A stretch of DNA of 64,000 nucleotides from Streptomyces natalensis ATCC 27448 (lineage in GTDB: Bacteria; Actinomycetota; Actinomycetes; Streptomycetales; Streptomycetaceae): contig NZ_JRKI01000026.1 in assembly GCF_000935125.1 (NCBI RefSeq), positions 124,001 to 188,000 on the forward strand. Direction: 5' to 3'. Positions within the stretch are counted from its first letter, which is position 1. Every line of letters starts with the position of its first letter. The translations under genes and the position numbers were made by a program. Shown piece after piece: positions 25,169 through 33,446 of this stretch. The notes under the pieces are model-generated. The model did no database searches and was not told the origin of the DNA. It saw only the letters and a program-made list of their open reading frames with translations.

Positions 25169-25270
25169 TCACATGGTCCGCATGCGCAGATAGCGCTTGA
25201 GGTCGGGCAGCTGGGACAGGACGGCGGCGAACGCGGCGGCGAGGACGGCGCCGAGGACGAGTTTGCGCAT
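25169..25270 (-). CDS. 33-residue microprotein in hydrogenase locus (DUF6893-like)
   Basis: A 33-codon gene (MRKLVLGAVLAAAFAAVLSQ, ending LRMRTM) lying between the maturation protease and hypA. It has one hydrophobic helix (residues 3-19) and a basic tail with LPDLKRYLRM. Tiny proteins with this helix-plus-LPDxxRYLR plan accompany hydrogenase genes of this type in actinobacteria and are named DUF6893 as I recall; no search was done. It could be a membrane anchor for the cytoplasmic enzyme or an electron-partner adapter. The start is ATG at 25270, 14 nt after the protease stop, with an AGAGGAAC ribosome-binding site. Confidence 0.7.
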   Translation of the reverse strand: MRKLVLGAVLAAAFAAVLSQLPDLKRYLRMRTM

Positions 25271-25284
25271 GGTGCGGGTTCCTC

Positions 25285-25830
25285 TCAGTGGTGGGTGGCG
25301 CTGGTGGGCGGGGTGTCGGCCGCGGCCGGTTCCGCCCCGCCGACCAGCCGCAGGACCAGTTCGACGGCCTCGTCGACGGCGGCGGCGACCGGCTCGCTCA
25401 GCCCCATGCGCTCCTCGACGTCGGCCGGTTCGCAGCCGACGACCAGGACGCGCTGCGGGCGGCTGCTGCCGGTGCCGGCGCTGAGCGTGTCGAGCAGCGC
25501 GAGCACGCTGTCGGGGGTCATGTGGTGGGCGTCCATCGCGGCGGGGTGCGGGGCGGCAGGGGCGGGGGCGGGGTCGGTGGCGTCGAGGAGGTAGACGGTG
25601 CCGGGTGCGCCACCGCGGGCCGTGGCGTCCACCAGGAGCACCGTGTGGTAGCCGTCGAGCATCTGGTAGGCCAGATGCACCCCGCGGATGCCGGCGTCCA
25701 CGATCTCGACATGCTCGGGCAGGGGGTGTGCGGACAGCCGGCGGACTGCTTCGATGCCGAAGCCGTCGTCCCCGAGGAAGATGTTGCCGACGCCGGCGAT
25801 CAGCGTCCTGGGAGGGGCATCGGGGCTCAT
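25285..25830 (-). CDS. hydrogenase maturation protease (HyaD/HupD type)
   Basis: A 181-residue endopeptidase that cuts the C-terminal tail of the large subunit after nickel is in place. Its family motif is GVGNIFLGDDGFG at the N-terminus, with the Asp/Glu nickel ligands in GDDGFGIEAV, and VDAGIRGVHLAYQM follows. The histidine ligand is likely in the AMDAHHMTP stretch, near residue 100. The start at 25830 (MSPDAPPRT) lies directly after a dispersed repeat that supplies 15 optional upstream codons; these are not counted. The natural substrate is HhyL, about 3.4 kb upstream on the same strand. Confidence 0.92.
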   Translation of the reverse strand: MSPDAPPRTLIAGVGNIFLGDDGFGIEAVRRLSAHPLPEHVEIVDAGIRGVHLAYQMLDGYHTVLLVDATARGGAPGTVYLLDATDPAPAPAAPHPAAMDAHHMTPDSVLALLDTLSAGTGSSRPQRVLVVGCEPADVEERMGLSEPVAAAVDEAVELVLRLVGGAEPAAADTPPTSATHH

Positions 25831-25903
25831 GCCGAGAACCCGCTTGGCTCGGCCTCGCATTCGCGAGGCGCGCACCTCCGGATTGTTCGCTCGCTCACGC
25901 GTC
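25831..25903 (-). repeat. start-codon cassette repeat, copy 2 (before protease)
   Basis: A shorter copy (about 73 bp). It starts at GTGAGCGAGCG within the stop region of the 471-residue gene and ends GGTTCTCGGC directly before ATGAGC of the protease. Compared with copies at 18588 and 63307 it lacks the GGGGGAG part, so its ribosome-binding function may be lost. Confidence 0.65.
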
Positions 25904-27310
25904 CTCCAGGGGGGTGATCTCGTCGGGCTGGAAATACAGGAACCGGCCCTGCTCGCGGCGGATGTCGGCGCCGGGGTCCCCGTCGACGGTCACCGCGAGA
26001 TGCACCCCGCCGTCCACGTCGTGCAGCACGGCCTCGACGTGTGCGGTGCGGCCGTGCAGGAACAGGTCCTGGGCGTCGGTGCGGCGCTTTCCGGGGCGCA
26101 GCCGTACCCGGCTCCCGGCTCCGACCGAGCGGCCGTCGAGGGTGATGCGGTCGCGTACGGGGTCGACGCTGCGGTCGCTCTCGGGGTCCCACCAGGGCGT
26201 TTCGGGGCGCAGCCGGGGTACGTCGGGGTGCGTGTCGTCGGGTGTGGCCGGGCCTTCCCCGGTGACCTCGCGCAGGGCCCGGACGGCGCCGTGCAGCCGT
26301 TCCAGGACCTCGGGCGGCATCGTGTCGGCGAGGTCGATGACCTCGGCGGCGCGCGCATCGGTGCCGCGGGCCTCGCGTTTCTCCTGGTCGGTGAGGGCGG
26401 CGGTGCGCAGGGTGAGGATCTCGTCGATCTCCAGGGAGTCGTAGAGCGGGCCGGGGCTTTCGGGTGCGAGGGCGGGGTGGTCCTCCAGGATGATCGGGGA
26501 CGAGAGGACCACGTCGCGGTGGCCCGGTTCGCCGGCCAGTACGGGCCAGGTGTGCTCGTTGCGGCAGTCGGCGACGGCGGGGCGGGCCCACTCGGGCGGA
26601 TCGGTCATGGACAGGAAGGAGCCGGCGTCGAGGCCGAGGAGGAGGTGGGCGGCCACCAGGGCGCGGGGCAGCGCGGCCGTGCGGTCGGCGGGGCCGTCGG
26701 GGGTCCAGGTGCTGGTGTTCTCGACGGTGGCGGTCAGCCGCAGCACGCGGTAGGGGCCGTCGAGTTCGGTGGCCGCGAGCCGTAGCCGCCCCTCGATCGG
26801 CGCGCGGCGGCGCACCAGCCGGCCGATCTGCCGGCCGTCCGCGTCATGGACGTCCTCGGTGTCCTCGCCGGCGGGGAGGGAGAGGGGCAGAACGTGGCCG
26901 GCGAGGAGTGCGGGGAGGTCGATGACGCAGGTGAGGCGTTCCTCGACGCCCTCGTCCCAGGGGACCAGGAGCCGGTCGGGCAGGGCAAGTTCGTCGGTGG
27001 TGGCGAAGGTGCCGTCGGGCAGCAGGCGCTGGACGGTGCGGCGCTGGGCCCGCAGGAACCGCAGTTCGGCCGAGAGGCGGGCGCCGGAGCGCGGCTCCAT
27101 CAGGCATTCGGTGCGCTGGTGGGAGTGTTCGCCGCCGGCCGTGGCCCAGGCGGGCGGGACCAGGACGCCGAACTGCCAGCGCAGCCGGTTCTTGGCCGAG
27201 GAGGCGCGGTAGGGATAGAGCACATAGCCTTCGAAGAGCACCGCGTCGGCCACCCGGCGGGCCGCGGCGAAGGAGGCCGCCAGGGTGTCGGGCAGGACGC
27301 TGGTGGTCAT
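25895..27310 (-). CDS. conserved hydrogenase-locus protein, 471 residues, unknown function
   Basis: Unknown function. No known domain is recognised. The N-terminus (VLFEGYVLYPYRASSAKNRL) looks like a beta-rich core with a YPYR motif, the middle part holds ALPDRLLVPWDEGVEERL, and the C-terminal part ends in a HDVDGGVHLAVTV-type strand followed by acidic DPGADIRREQG. No signal peptide or membrane helix. Its place between the DUF6084-like protein and the maturation protease is what I recall for group 1h-type loci, so a role in assembly of the small subunit or electron transfer is likely. The ATG at 27310 overlaps the previous stop (ATGA). Confidence 0.75.
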   Translation of the reverse strand: MTTSVLPDTLAASFAAARRVADAVLFEGYVLYPYRASSAKNRLRWQFGVLVPPAWATAGGEHSHQRTECLMEPRSGARLSAELRFLRAQRRTVQRLLPDGTFATTDELALPDRLLVPWDEGVEERLTCVIDLPALLAGHVLPLSLPAGEDTEDVHDADGRQIGRLVRRRAPIEGRLRLAATELDGPYRVLRLTATVENTSTWTPDGPADRTAALPRALVAAHLLLGLDAGSFLSMTDPPEWARPAVADCRNEHTWPVLAGEPGHRDVVLSSPIILEDHPALAPESPGPLYDSLEIDEILTLRTAALTDQEKREARGTDARAAEVIDLADTMPPEVLERLHGAVRALREVTGEGPATPDDTHPDVPRLRPETPWWDPESDRSVDPVRDRITLDGRSVGAGSRVRLRPGKRRTDAQDLFLHGRTAHVEAVLHDVDGGVHLAVTVDGDPGADIRREQGRFLYFQPDEITPLEDA

Positions 27311-28056
27311 GGTGCGGTCCTCTCGGGGACGGTCGGGTCGGGAGCGGTGGCGTCGCGGGCCGCGGTGCCGGGGCCGGGACTCGTGGTGGCGGGGCGGGCG
27401 AACGGGCGGGGCGGCGGGGGCGGTTCGCCGCGGCGGGCCTCGGCGAGCAGCGCCTCGACGGCCGCCTCCCAGGACGGCAGGGCGCGGCGCGACCGGAAGG
27501 CGAGCAGCGCATCGAGGGTCTCGCGCGGGAGCCGCAGCCAGCCGCAGCCGGGAAAGTGCGTTTCGGTCATCTCCCGCCAGACGGCGACCGGCATCCGCAG
27601 CTGGGCCTCCTTGTCCCAGGGCACCGGTGTGACGTGGAAGCCCGCGGGTCCGGCGAACACCGTCCCGGAGAACAGCAGGCGCAGCGGCGCCTCGCCGTCC
27701 TCCAGTGCGTGGAAGTACCGGGTGGCGGCGATGTCCAGGTCGCCGGTGCACGGGACGGGCAGGTCCACCTCGGTCTCGCCGGTGAAGCCGGGGACGACGA
27801 CGGAAACCTGGGCGAACTGGAGGGGGTTGAGGCTGCTGCCCCAGCGGTCGCGTGTGCCGAAGAGGTCGGTCAGCGCCGCGCCCTCGTCCTGGCCGTAACC
27901 GCGGCGAGCGGGTTCGATGCGGATCTGGCAGCGCAGCGCGATGGCGTGCACGCGCTCCACTCCGGTGGCGGTGATGCGCAGCCGGAACAGGAGGGTGGGC
28001 CCGGCGGCGTACGGATCGGAGCGGACGCCCGTGCAGACGAAGGAGAGGTCGGTCAC
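27307..28056 (-). CDS. DUF6084-like hydrogenase-locus protein
   Basis: A 249-residue cytoplasmic protein of unknown function. Its beta-rich N-terminal two thirds (RITATGVERVHAIALRCQIR, TGETEVDLPVPCTGDLDI) are followed by VTPVPWDKEAQLRMPVAVW and a Pro/Ala-rich tail (about 215-249). Four cysteines are scattered, with no clear metal site. Proteins of this size and order in actinobacterial H2-scavenging hydrogenase loci are called DUF6084; this is recalled, not searched. It starts with GTG at 28056 overlapping the stop of the preceding gene (GTGA) and overlaps the next gene by 4 nt. Confidence 0.75.
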   Translation of the reverse strand: MTDLSFVCTGVRSDPYAAGPTLLFRLRITATGVERVHAIALRCQIRIEPARRGYGQDEGAALTDLFGTRDRWGSSLNPLQFAQVSVVVPGFTGETEVDLPVPCTGDLDIAATRYFHALEDGEAPLRLLFSGTVFAGPAGFHVTPVPWDKEAQLRMPVAVWREMTETHFPGCGWLRLPRETLDALLAFRSRRALPSWEAAVEALLAEARRGEPPPPPRPFARPATTSPGPGTAARDATAPDPTVPERTAP

Positions 28057-28718
28057 GGGCGGTCGTCCTCCCTGGGGGCGCGGGCGCGGACGGCGACCCG
28101 CCCGAAGAAGTCGTCGAGGGCGGCGCGGGCCTCGGAGCCGCCGTCGAAGCCCTGCCACAGCAGCCGCATCCGGCCGACGAGTTCGTAGCAGATGTCGACG
28201 GGCACGAGAAAGCAGTCGATCCGGCCCTCCGCGCGGCGCACCAGCAGAGCCTCCACATCGGGTTCGAGGAGGCGGGCCAGGGTCGTGGTTCCCAGGACGG
28301 TCTGCCAGGTGCCGGGGTCGAGTTCGCTCTCGGTGGCGCCGGCCGGGCTGGGGTAGAGCGCAACCAGACGGTCGAGGTCGGTGTTCTTCAAGAAGAAGGC
28401 GACGCCGACGGGGATCTGGAGGAGGTCCCAGGTCGCGGCGTCGAGGGTGTGGTCCGGATCGGTGAGATAGCGGTCCGGGACGGTACGGAACTGCCCGGCG
28501 CCCGCGCCGGGCCGCTCGAAGAGCAGGGCACAGGGGGTGCAGGCGCATGCCAGGGCGCGGCGTTTGGTGTCGACGAGGTGGCGGTGGTCGTGGTCGGCGA
28601 GCAGCGCGCCGCACAGTTCGCAGCGTTCGGGGGCGGGTGCTTGCGGTACGCGGAATCTGTGCAGGCCCCGGGCGTCGGGCGGGACGGGGCGCGCGGGCGC
28701 GGTGGGCCGGGCGCTCAC
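28053..28718 (-). CDS. DUF5947-like hydrogenase-locus protein with Cys ribbon
   Basis: A 221-residue protein. The N-terminal third has a probable zinc or iron ribbon: CELCGALLADHDHRHLV followed after 12 residues by CACTPC, plus two histidines in between. The rest (ATWDLLQIPVGVAFFLKNTD, then YPSPAGATESELDPGTW) resembles the DUF5947 proteins that accompany group 1h-type hydrogenases (recalled, not searched). A rubredoxin-like or metal-sensing role is possible. The ATG at 28718 overlaps the NifU-like gene by 4 nt; the 3' end overlaps the DUF6084-like gene by 4 nt. Confidence 0.78.
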   Translation of the reverse strand: MSARPTAPARPVPPDARGLHRFRVPQAPAPERCELCGALLADHDHRHLVDTKRRALACACTPCALLFERPGAGAGQFRTVPDRYLTDPDHTLDAATWDLLQIPVGVAFFLKNTDLDRLVALYPSPAGATESELDPGTWQTVLGTTTLARLLEPDVEALLVRRAEGRIDCFLVPVDICYELVGRMRLLWQGFDGGSEARAALDDFFGRVAVRARAPREDDRP

Positions 28719-29260
28719 GAGGCCGTGGCGGCGGTCGGCGGGCGGCGGGAGATCTGGAGCAGCGCCGGCTCCGGTGCGGCCGCGGCCTGCTCCAGCCGCA
28801 CCGAGGTCACCTCGGGCGCGAAACAGGACAGCGCCTGCTCGACGGCCTGCTGGGCGGTCTGCGCCGTGCTCGGGCAGCCGCAGCCACCCGCAGCCGCGGA
28901 GCGCAGGCGCAGTGCCCCGCTGTCCGCGTCGAAGCCGGTCATCTCGACGGGATGCTGCGCCCGGACGCTGTCCAGGGCACGGCCGATGCGGGTGGTGACG
29001 TCCTCGGGGTGCAGATCGTGCAGCATCAGCAGCGAGGCCACCATCGCGTCGCCGAGCAGGGCCGGCGGTGTGCCCTTGCCGATCAGGTGCATCATCCGGG
29101 CGAGCCCGGCGCCGTAGAAGTCCATCAGGGCGCGGACGAGTTCCTCCGCGGCAGCGGCGGCCTTGTCGTCGCCGCCCGCCGCGAGCCGGTCCAGGATCTC
29201 CTCGACGCGCCGGCCGGTCGTCTCGGCGTCCGGTGCCGGCGCGGTGGCCGGGGCGCTCAT
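28715..29260 (-). CDS. NifU-like protein of hydrogenase locus
   Basis: A 181-residue protein. An N-terminal helical part (about 15-65) with ALMDFYGAGLARMMHLIG is followed by a NifU-like C-terminal domain with AAAGGCGCPSTAQTAQQAVE, where a CGC motif probably holds a cluster, and a third cysteine near ALSCFAPEVT. The gene lies directly after the large subunit, where mycobacterial locus genes for a putative iron-sulfur protein (HhyE) lie, so an electron-relay or cluster-delivery role is possible. This equation rests on position, not on a computed alignment. The start at 29260 overlaps hhyL by 4 nt. Confidence 0.75.
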   Translation of the reverse strand: MSAPATAPAPDAETTGRRVEEILDRLAAGGDDKAAAAAEELVRALMDFYGAGLARMMHLIGKGTPPALLGDAMVASLLMLHDLHPEDVTTRIGRALDSVRAQHPVEMTGFDADSGALRLRSAAAGGCGCPSTAQTAQQAVEQALSCFAPEVTSVRLEQAAAAPEPALLQISRRPPTAATAS

Positions 29261-31041
29261 CCGGCCAGTCCGCTCAGACCGGTGGGCACATGCATCTTCT
29301 CCACGGACCTGCCGTTACCGACGTACATATGCACCCCGCAGGGCAGACACGGGTCGAAGCTGCGCACGGCGCGCATGATGTCGATGCCCTTGAAGTTCTC
29401 CGGCGAGTTCTCCTCGAAGATGGGGGTGTTCTGGACGGCGTCCTCGTACGGGCCCGGGGTGCCGTAGGTGTCGCGGGTGCTGGCGTTCCAGGGGGTTGGC
29501 GGATAGGGGTGGTAGTTGGCGATCTTGCCGTCGCGGATGACCATGTGGTGCGAGAGCACCCCGCGGACGGCCTCGGTGAATCCGCAGCCGATGGACTCGT
29601 CCGGGACCTCGAACTTCTCCCAGGTCTGGGTGCGTCCGGCGCGGACCTCCTCCAGGCCCTGCTCCGCGAAGTGCAGCGCCATGGCGGCCATATACGCCTG
29701 GAAGTAGGTCCGGGCGCGGTTGCGCTCCAGCGCATTGCTCCACTTCGGGATCTTCCATTCGAAGCGGGTCTCGGGCTTGGTCATGCTGCGCGGCAGGTCG
29801 ATCACGACGCTGTGGCCGGTGGCCTTGACGTACGGGGCGTCGACGAGTCCGGACAGGGCGGTGGACCACAGCCGCGCGAGCGGGCCGCCGCCGGTGTCCA
29901 GCGCCAGATGCTCCTTGCCGTCGAACCAGCGCGGCGACATCACCCAGCTGTACTTGTCGTTGAAGTCCCGCTTCTGCGGAGCGGGGATGGTGTGCTGGTT
30001 CCAGGGGTGACGGGGGTCGACGGGGTTGCCGAGCGGGTCGTGGGTGACGAACTGCTCCTGGCCTTCCCAGTCCTGGTAGTAGGAGCTGCCGAGCAGGATC
30101 CGGATGCCGAGGTTGATCTGGGTGAGGTCGTTGGTGACCAGTTTGCCGTCGACGATGATGCCCGGGGTGACGAACATCTTCCGGCCCCAGCTGCTCATGT
30201 TGCGGTAGGTGAAGTCGCAGTGCTCGGGGTCGTTGAGGGCGCCCCAGCAGCCGAGCAGCACCCGCCGCTGACCGACCTGTTCGTAGCCGGGCAGCGCCTC
30301 GTAGAAGAAGTCGAAGAGGTCGTCGTGGAGCGGTACGACGCGCTTCATGAATTCCACATAGCGCATCAGCCGGCTCATGTAGTCGGTGAACAGCTGGACG
30401 CTGGCGATGGTGCCGACGCCGCCCGGGTAGAGCGTGGAGGGGTGCACATGGCGGCCCTCCATCAGGCAGAACATCTCGCGGGTGTAGCGGCTGACCTGGA
30501 GCGCCTCGCGGTAGAACTCGCCCTCGATGGGATTGAGGGAGGTCATGATGTCGGCGATGGTGCGATAGCCGTGGTCGCCGGCGTGCGGGGCCTCCGTGCG
30601 CTGGGCGAGCTCCCACACCCCCGGATTGGTCTCGCGGACCATCTTCTCGCAGTAGTCCACCCCGACCAGGTTCTCCTGGAAGATGTTGTGGTCGAACATG
30701 AACTCCGCGGACTCGCCGAGGTTGATGATCCACTCGCCCAGGTGCGGCGGCTTGACCCCGTAAGCCATGTTCTGGGTGTAGACCGAGCAGGTGGCGTGGT
30801 TGTCGCCGCAGATTCCGCAGATCCGGCTGGTGATGAAATGGGCGTCGCGCGGGTCCTTGCCGCGCATGAAGACGCTGTAGCCGCGGAAGACGGACGAGGT
30901 GCTGTAGCACTCCGCCACCCGCTTCTGCTTGAAGTCGATCTTGGTGTGGATGCCGAGGCTGCCCACGATCCGGGTGATCGGATCCCAGGACATCTCCGTC
31001 AGACCGCTGCCGTCACCGGCCGCCTTCGTCTTCGGTGCCAT
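29257..31041 (-). CDS. hhyL: [NiFe]-hydrogenase large subunit (group 1h-like)
   Basis: A 594-residue catalytic subunit that holds the nickel-iron centre. The N-terminal ligand pair is TSRICGICGDNHATC (Cys75, Cys78) and the C-terminal pair is DPCLPCGVH (Cys565, Cys568, His571). After His571 a 23-residue tail remains (MYVGNG...); it should be removed by the protease at 25285. Sequence and gene order point to the actinobacterial high-affinity group 1h, oxidising trace H2. No membrane helix is present. It is 176 nt downstream of the small subunit, and the ATG at 31041 is the first natural start. Confidence 0.94.
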   Translation of the reverse strand: MAPKTKAAGDGSGLTEMSWDPITRIVGSLGIHTKIDFKQKRVAECYSTSSVFRGYSVFMRGKDPRDAHFITSRICGICGDNHATCSVYTQNMAYGVKPPHLGEWIINLGESAEFMFDHNIFQENLVGVDYCEKMVRETNPGVWELAQRTEAPHAGDHGYRTIADIMTSLNPIEGEFYREALQVSRYTREMFCLMEGRHVHPSTLYPGGVGTIASVQLFTDYMSRLMRYVEFMKRVVPLHDDLFDFFYEALPGYEQVGQRRVLLGCWGALNDPEHCDFTYRNMSSWGRKMFVTPGIIVDGKLVTNDLTQINLGIRILLGSSYYQDWEGQEQFVTHDPLGNPVDPRHPWNQHTIPAPQKRDFNDKYSWVMSPRWFDGKEHLALDTGGGPLARLWSTALSGLVDAPYVKATGHSVVIDLPRSMTKPETRFEWKIPKWSNALERNRARTYFQAYMAAMALHFAEQGLEEVRAGRTQTWEKFEVPDESIGCGFTEAVRGVLSHHMVIRDGKIANYHPYPPTPWNASTRDTYGTPGPYEDAVQNTPIFEENSPENFKGIDIMRAVRSFDPCLPCGVHMYVGNGRSVEKMHVPTGLSGLAG

Positions 31042-31217
31042 CGTGTGTGCCGTGCCCTTCTGTAGCGCGCGGGAGGGGGGTCTGACGGGAGGGGGCCCGT
31101 CCGCATGAGGGGCGGGACCGAACGAGGCCCGAGGCGAGCGATGCGACCTGATGCTTCGTCAGTTCGGTTTCTGCGGTGGGGCCGTGCGACGGGTGGTGCG
31201 GCCGGCAGGTCCCCAGG

Positions 31218-32309
31218 TCACCAGGGCTTTCGGTAGCCGGTGGTCAGCTTGCCGCCGCGGTGGCGCCACTTGGGCTCGTGGTCCACGGTCCGGGCGGTCA
31301 TATCGCGCAGCCGGCGGACGACCTTGCCGTAGGCGGAGCTGGCGGTGACGGACACCGTGGCGCCCGGCGGCTCGTCCATGAACGGCATGAACTTGTCGGG
31401 GAAGCCGGGCATGGTGCAGGCGATGCAGATACCACCGACGTTGGGGCAGCCGCCGATGCCGTCCATCCAGCCCCGCTTGGGGACATTGCATTTGACCACG
31501 GGGCCCCAGCATCCGAGCTTCACCAGACACTTGGGCGAGTCGTAGGTGGTGGCGAACTGCCCCTGCTCGTAGTACCCGGCCCGGTCACAGCCCTCGTGCA
31601 CGGTGGCGCCGAAGAGCCAGGTGGGCCGCAGCTGGTCGTCCAGCGGGATCATCGGGGCCGCGCCCGCCGCCTGGTAGAGCAGATAGGTCAGCGTCTCGGA
31701 GAAGTTGTCGGGCTGGATCGGGCAGCCGGGCACACACACGATGGGGATACCGGCCTTGGACTTCCAGTCCCAGCCCAGATAGTCGGGCACCCCCATCGCG
31801 CCGGTGGGGTTGCCGGCCATGGCGTGGATGCCGCCGTAGGTGGCACAGGTGCCGATCGCGACCACGGCCAGCGCCTTGGGGGCGAGCCGGTCGATCCACT
31901 CGCTGGTGGTGATCGGCTGGCCGGTTTCGGGATTGTCGCCGAAACCGCACCAGTACCCTTCCGGCTTGATCGACTCATTGGGGATGGACCCCTCGACGAC
32001 CAGCACGAACGGGTCGATCTCGCCGCGCTCACCCTTGAAGAACCACTCGATGAACGTGTCCGCGCCCTGCGTCGGACCGCATTCGAAGTCGATCAGCGGC
32101 CAGTGCACCTGGACCTTGGGCAGGCCGGGCAGCACGCTGAGCGCGATCTCCTCGATGCTCGGCTGGGTCGCCGCGGTCAGCGACACCGAGTCGCCGTCGC
32201 AGCTCAGGCCCGCGTTGATCCAGAGCACATGAATGGGGGCCGCGTCCTCGTCGGACGGGCTCCCGTCGGCTTTCGCGCGGTCGGCGGCGGTCGACGGTGC
32301 TGCATCCAT
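31218..32309 (-). CDS. hhyS: [NiFe]-hydrogenase small subunit (group 1h-like)
   Basis: A 363-residue electron-relay subunit. No twin-arginine signal: it starts MDAAPSTAADRAKADG and runs into HVLWINAGLSCDGDS. Cys37-x-x-Asp40 replaces the usual Cys-x-x-Cys proximal cluster pair, in line with the Asp-ligated cluster known for the actinobacterial-type hydrogenase of Ralstonia eutropha. Further cysteines lie in AIGTCATYGG, VCVPGCPI, HEGCDR, GCWGPVVKC and GGCPNVGGICIACTMPG. The ATG at 32309 is chosen for GGAGG 7 nt upstream. It is the first gene of the locus. No obvious -10/-35 was found in the 295-bp gap before it. Confidence 0.94.
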   Translation of the reverse strand: MDAAPSTAADRAKADGSPSDEDAAPIHVLWINAGLSCDGDSVSLTAATQPSIEEIALSVLPGLPKVQVHWPLIDFECGPTQGADTFIEWFFKGERGEIDPFVLVVEGSIPNESIKPEGYWCGFGDNPETGQPITTSEWIDRLAPKALAVVAIGTCATYGGIHAMAGNPTGAMGVPDYLGWDWKSKAGIPIVCVPGCPIQPDNFSETLTYLLYQAAGAAPMIPLDDQLRPTWLFGATVHEGCDRAGYYEQGQFATTYDSPKCLVKLGCWGPVVKCNVPKRGWMDGIGGCPNVGGICIACTMPGFPDKFMPFMDEPPGATVSVTASSAYGKVVRRLRDMTARTVDHEPKWRHRGGKLTTGYRKPW

Positions 32310-32508
32310 GGGGATGCCTCCTCGCGGGGCGCAGGTCAGGGGCGGTGCAGGGGCAGGCAACGACTGCGCCCGAAGGCGCATACGACGGCGTGCGGTTCCC
32401 TTGGTAACACCGACTGCCCCACCGTGCGCGAGCACGCGGGCCGTTCAAGTGACAGGTGCGTGGCGTGCGGGGCACGGGCCCCGGAGAGACGCTGGCCTGC
32501 ACATACGG

Positions 32509-32550
32509 CGGGCCACGCCCCGGCGGACAGATGCCGCCGGGCGTGGCCCC
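32509..32550. terminator. strong hairpin after DUF4232 gene
   Basis: GGGCCACGCCCCGGCGG and GCCGCCGGGCGTGGCCC pair over 16 bp with a one-base bulge and a 6-nt loop. It stands 55 nt past the stop of the lipoprotein gene and shields the hydrogenase locus. The rest of 32310-32604 shows nothing recognisable. Confidence 0.75.
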
Positions 32551-32604
32551 TACCGCCTCCGGGTGCGATCCCGTGAGGCGTGTGGACGTACTGCCCCCGG
32601 TGCG

Positions 32605-33342
32605 TCAGCCCAGGGAGCCGGGCTGCACGGACGTGACATCGAACTGTCCGCCGCACACCCGCAGCCCGCCGCTGCCGGTGGTCATCGAGTTCTTGGAGCC
32701 GGGCGGGTAGACGAAGACCAGCTGCGACTTGGACCAGCAGGGCGTGTCGGAGACGCCTTCATTGACGGTGTGCAGGACGGCGTGTGCGCTCTGCCCGGGC
32801 TGGAGGCGGACGCTGCCGCCCGCACCGCCCGAGCGGGTGGCGGGCTTGCCGACCGTGGAGCCGTCGCGCTGGATCAGCGAGACCCCGGGGAAGCCGCGCA
32901 GCGAACAGGCCGTCTTGCCCTTGTTGGTGAAGACGAGCGGGATGTGGATGTTGCCCGCGCCGATGTCCAAACGGCCCAGGTGCAGCGACATGTTGTCCGC
33001 GGTACAGCGGTCCGAGGCGGTCGTCGCCGAGGTGTGGGACTGGGCGGCGCCCGGGGCATGGGGTCCGGGCTTGCCGCTGGCCGACTTGCCTCCGGCCTGG
33101 GAGGAGGGCCCGGCCGCGGCGGAGCGGCTCTGGCTGCCGGACGGGCGCATGCCGTTGCCGGACGACTGCGAGCCGTGGCCGGAGTCCTGGCTGTGGGCCG
33201 TGGCGGAGGCGGAGGCCGACGAGGAGTGGGACGCGGAGTCCGTTCCGCTCTGGCAGGCGGTGAGGCCGAGCGCCGCGACGGCGATCAGTGATCCGGCGGC
33301 GACCCGGCGGCCGCGGCCGAGCGTGGTGCTGGTGAGCGACAT
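32605..33342 (-). CDS. DUF4232-type secreted lipoprotein
   Basis: A 245-residue lipoprotein with a lipobox LTAC (Cys30) after a hydrophobic N-terminus. A Ser/Ala/Gly-rich linker (about 33-110) precedes a beta-sandwich domain (about 110-245) with CTADNMSLHLGRL, NKGKTACSLRGFPGVSL and ending CGGQFDVTSVQPGSLG. This is the DUF4232 plan common in Streptomyces; function is unknown, and surface location is certain. Four cysteines in the domain probably pair. The gene stands alone. A triple 11-bp direct repeat about 105-133 bp upstream (33447-33475) is a candidate binding site for its regulator. Confidence 0.88.
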   Translation of the reverse strand: MSLTSTTLGRGRRVAAGSLIAVAALGLTACQSGTDSASHSSSASASATAHSQDSGHGSQSSGNGMRPSGSQSRSAAAGPSSQAGGKSASGKPGPHAPGAAQSHTSATTASDRCTADNMSLHLGRLDIGAGNIHIPLVFTNKGKTACSLRGFPGVSLIQRDGSTVGKPATRSGGAGGSVRLQPGQSAHAVLHTVNEGVSDTPCWSKSQLVFVYPPGSKNSMTTGSGGLRVCGGQFDVTSVQPGSLG

Positions 33343-33446
33343 GGTCTCTGTCTCCCCCTCGTCTGGTGGTTGCGCGCCCTGTCGGGGTGGCGGGTGCGCA
33401 CGGTCGGTCCGTCTCCTTCCAGCGTGACCCCGGGCACTGCCGGTCC

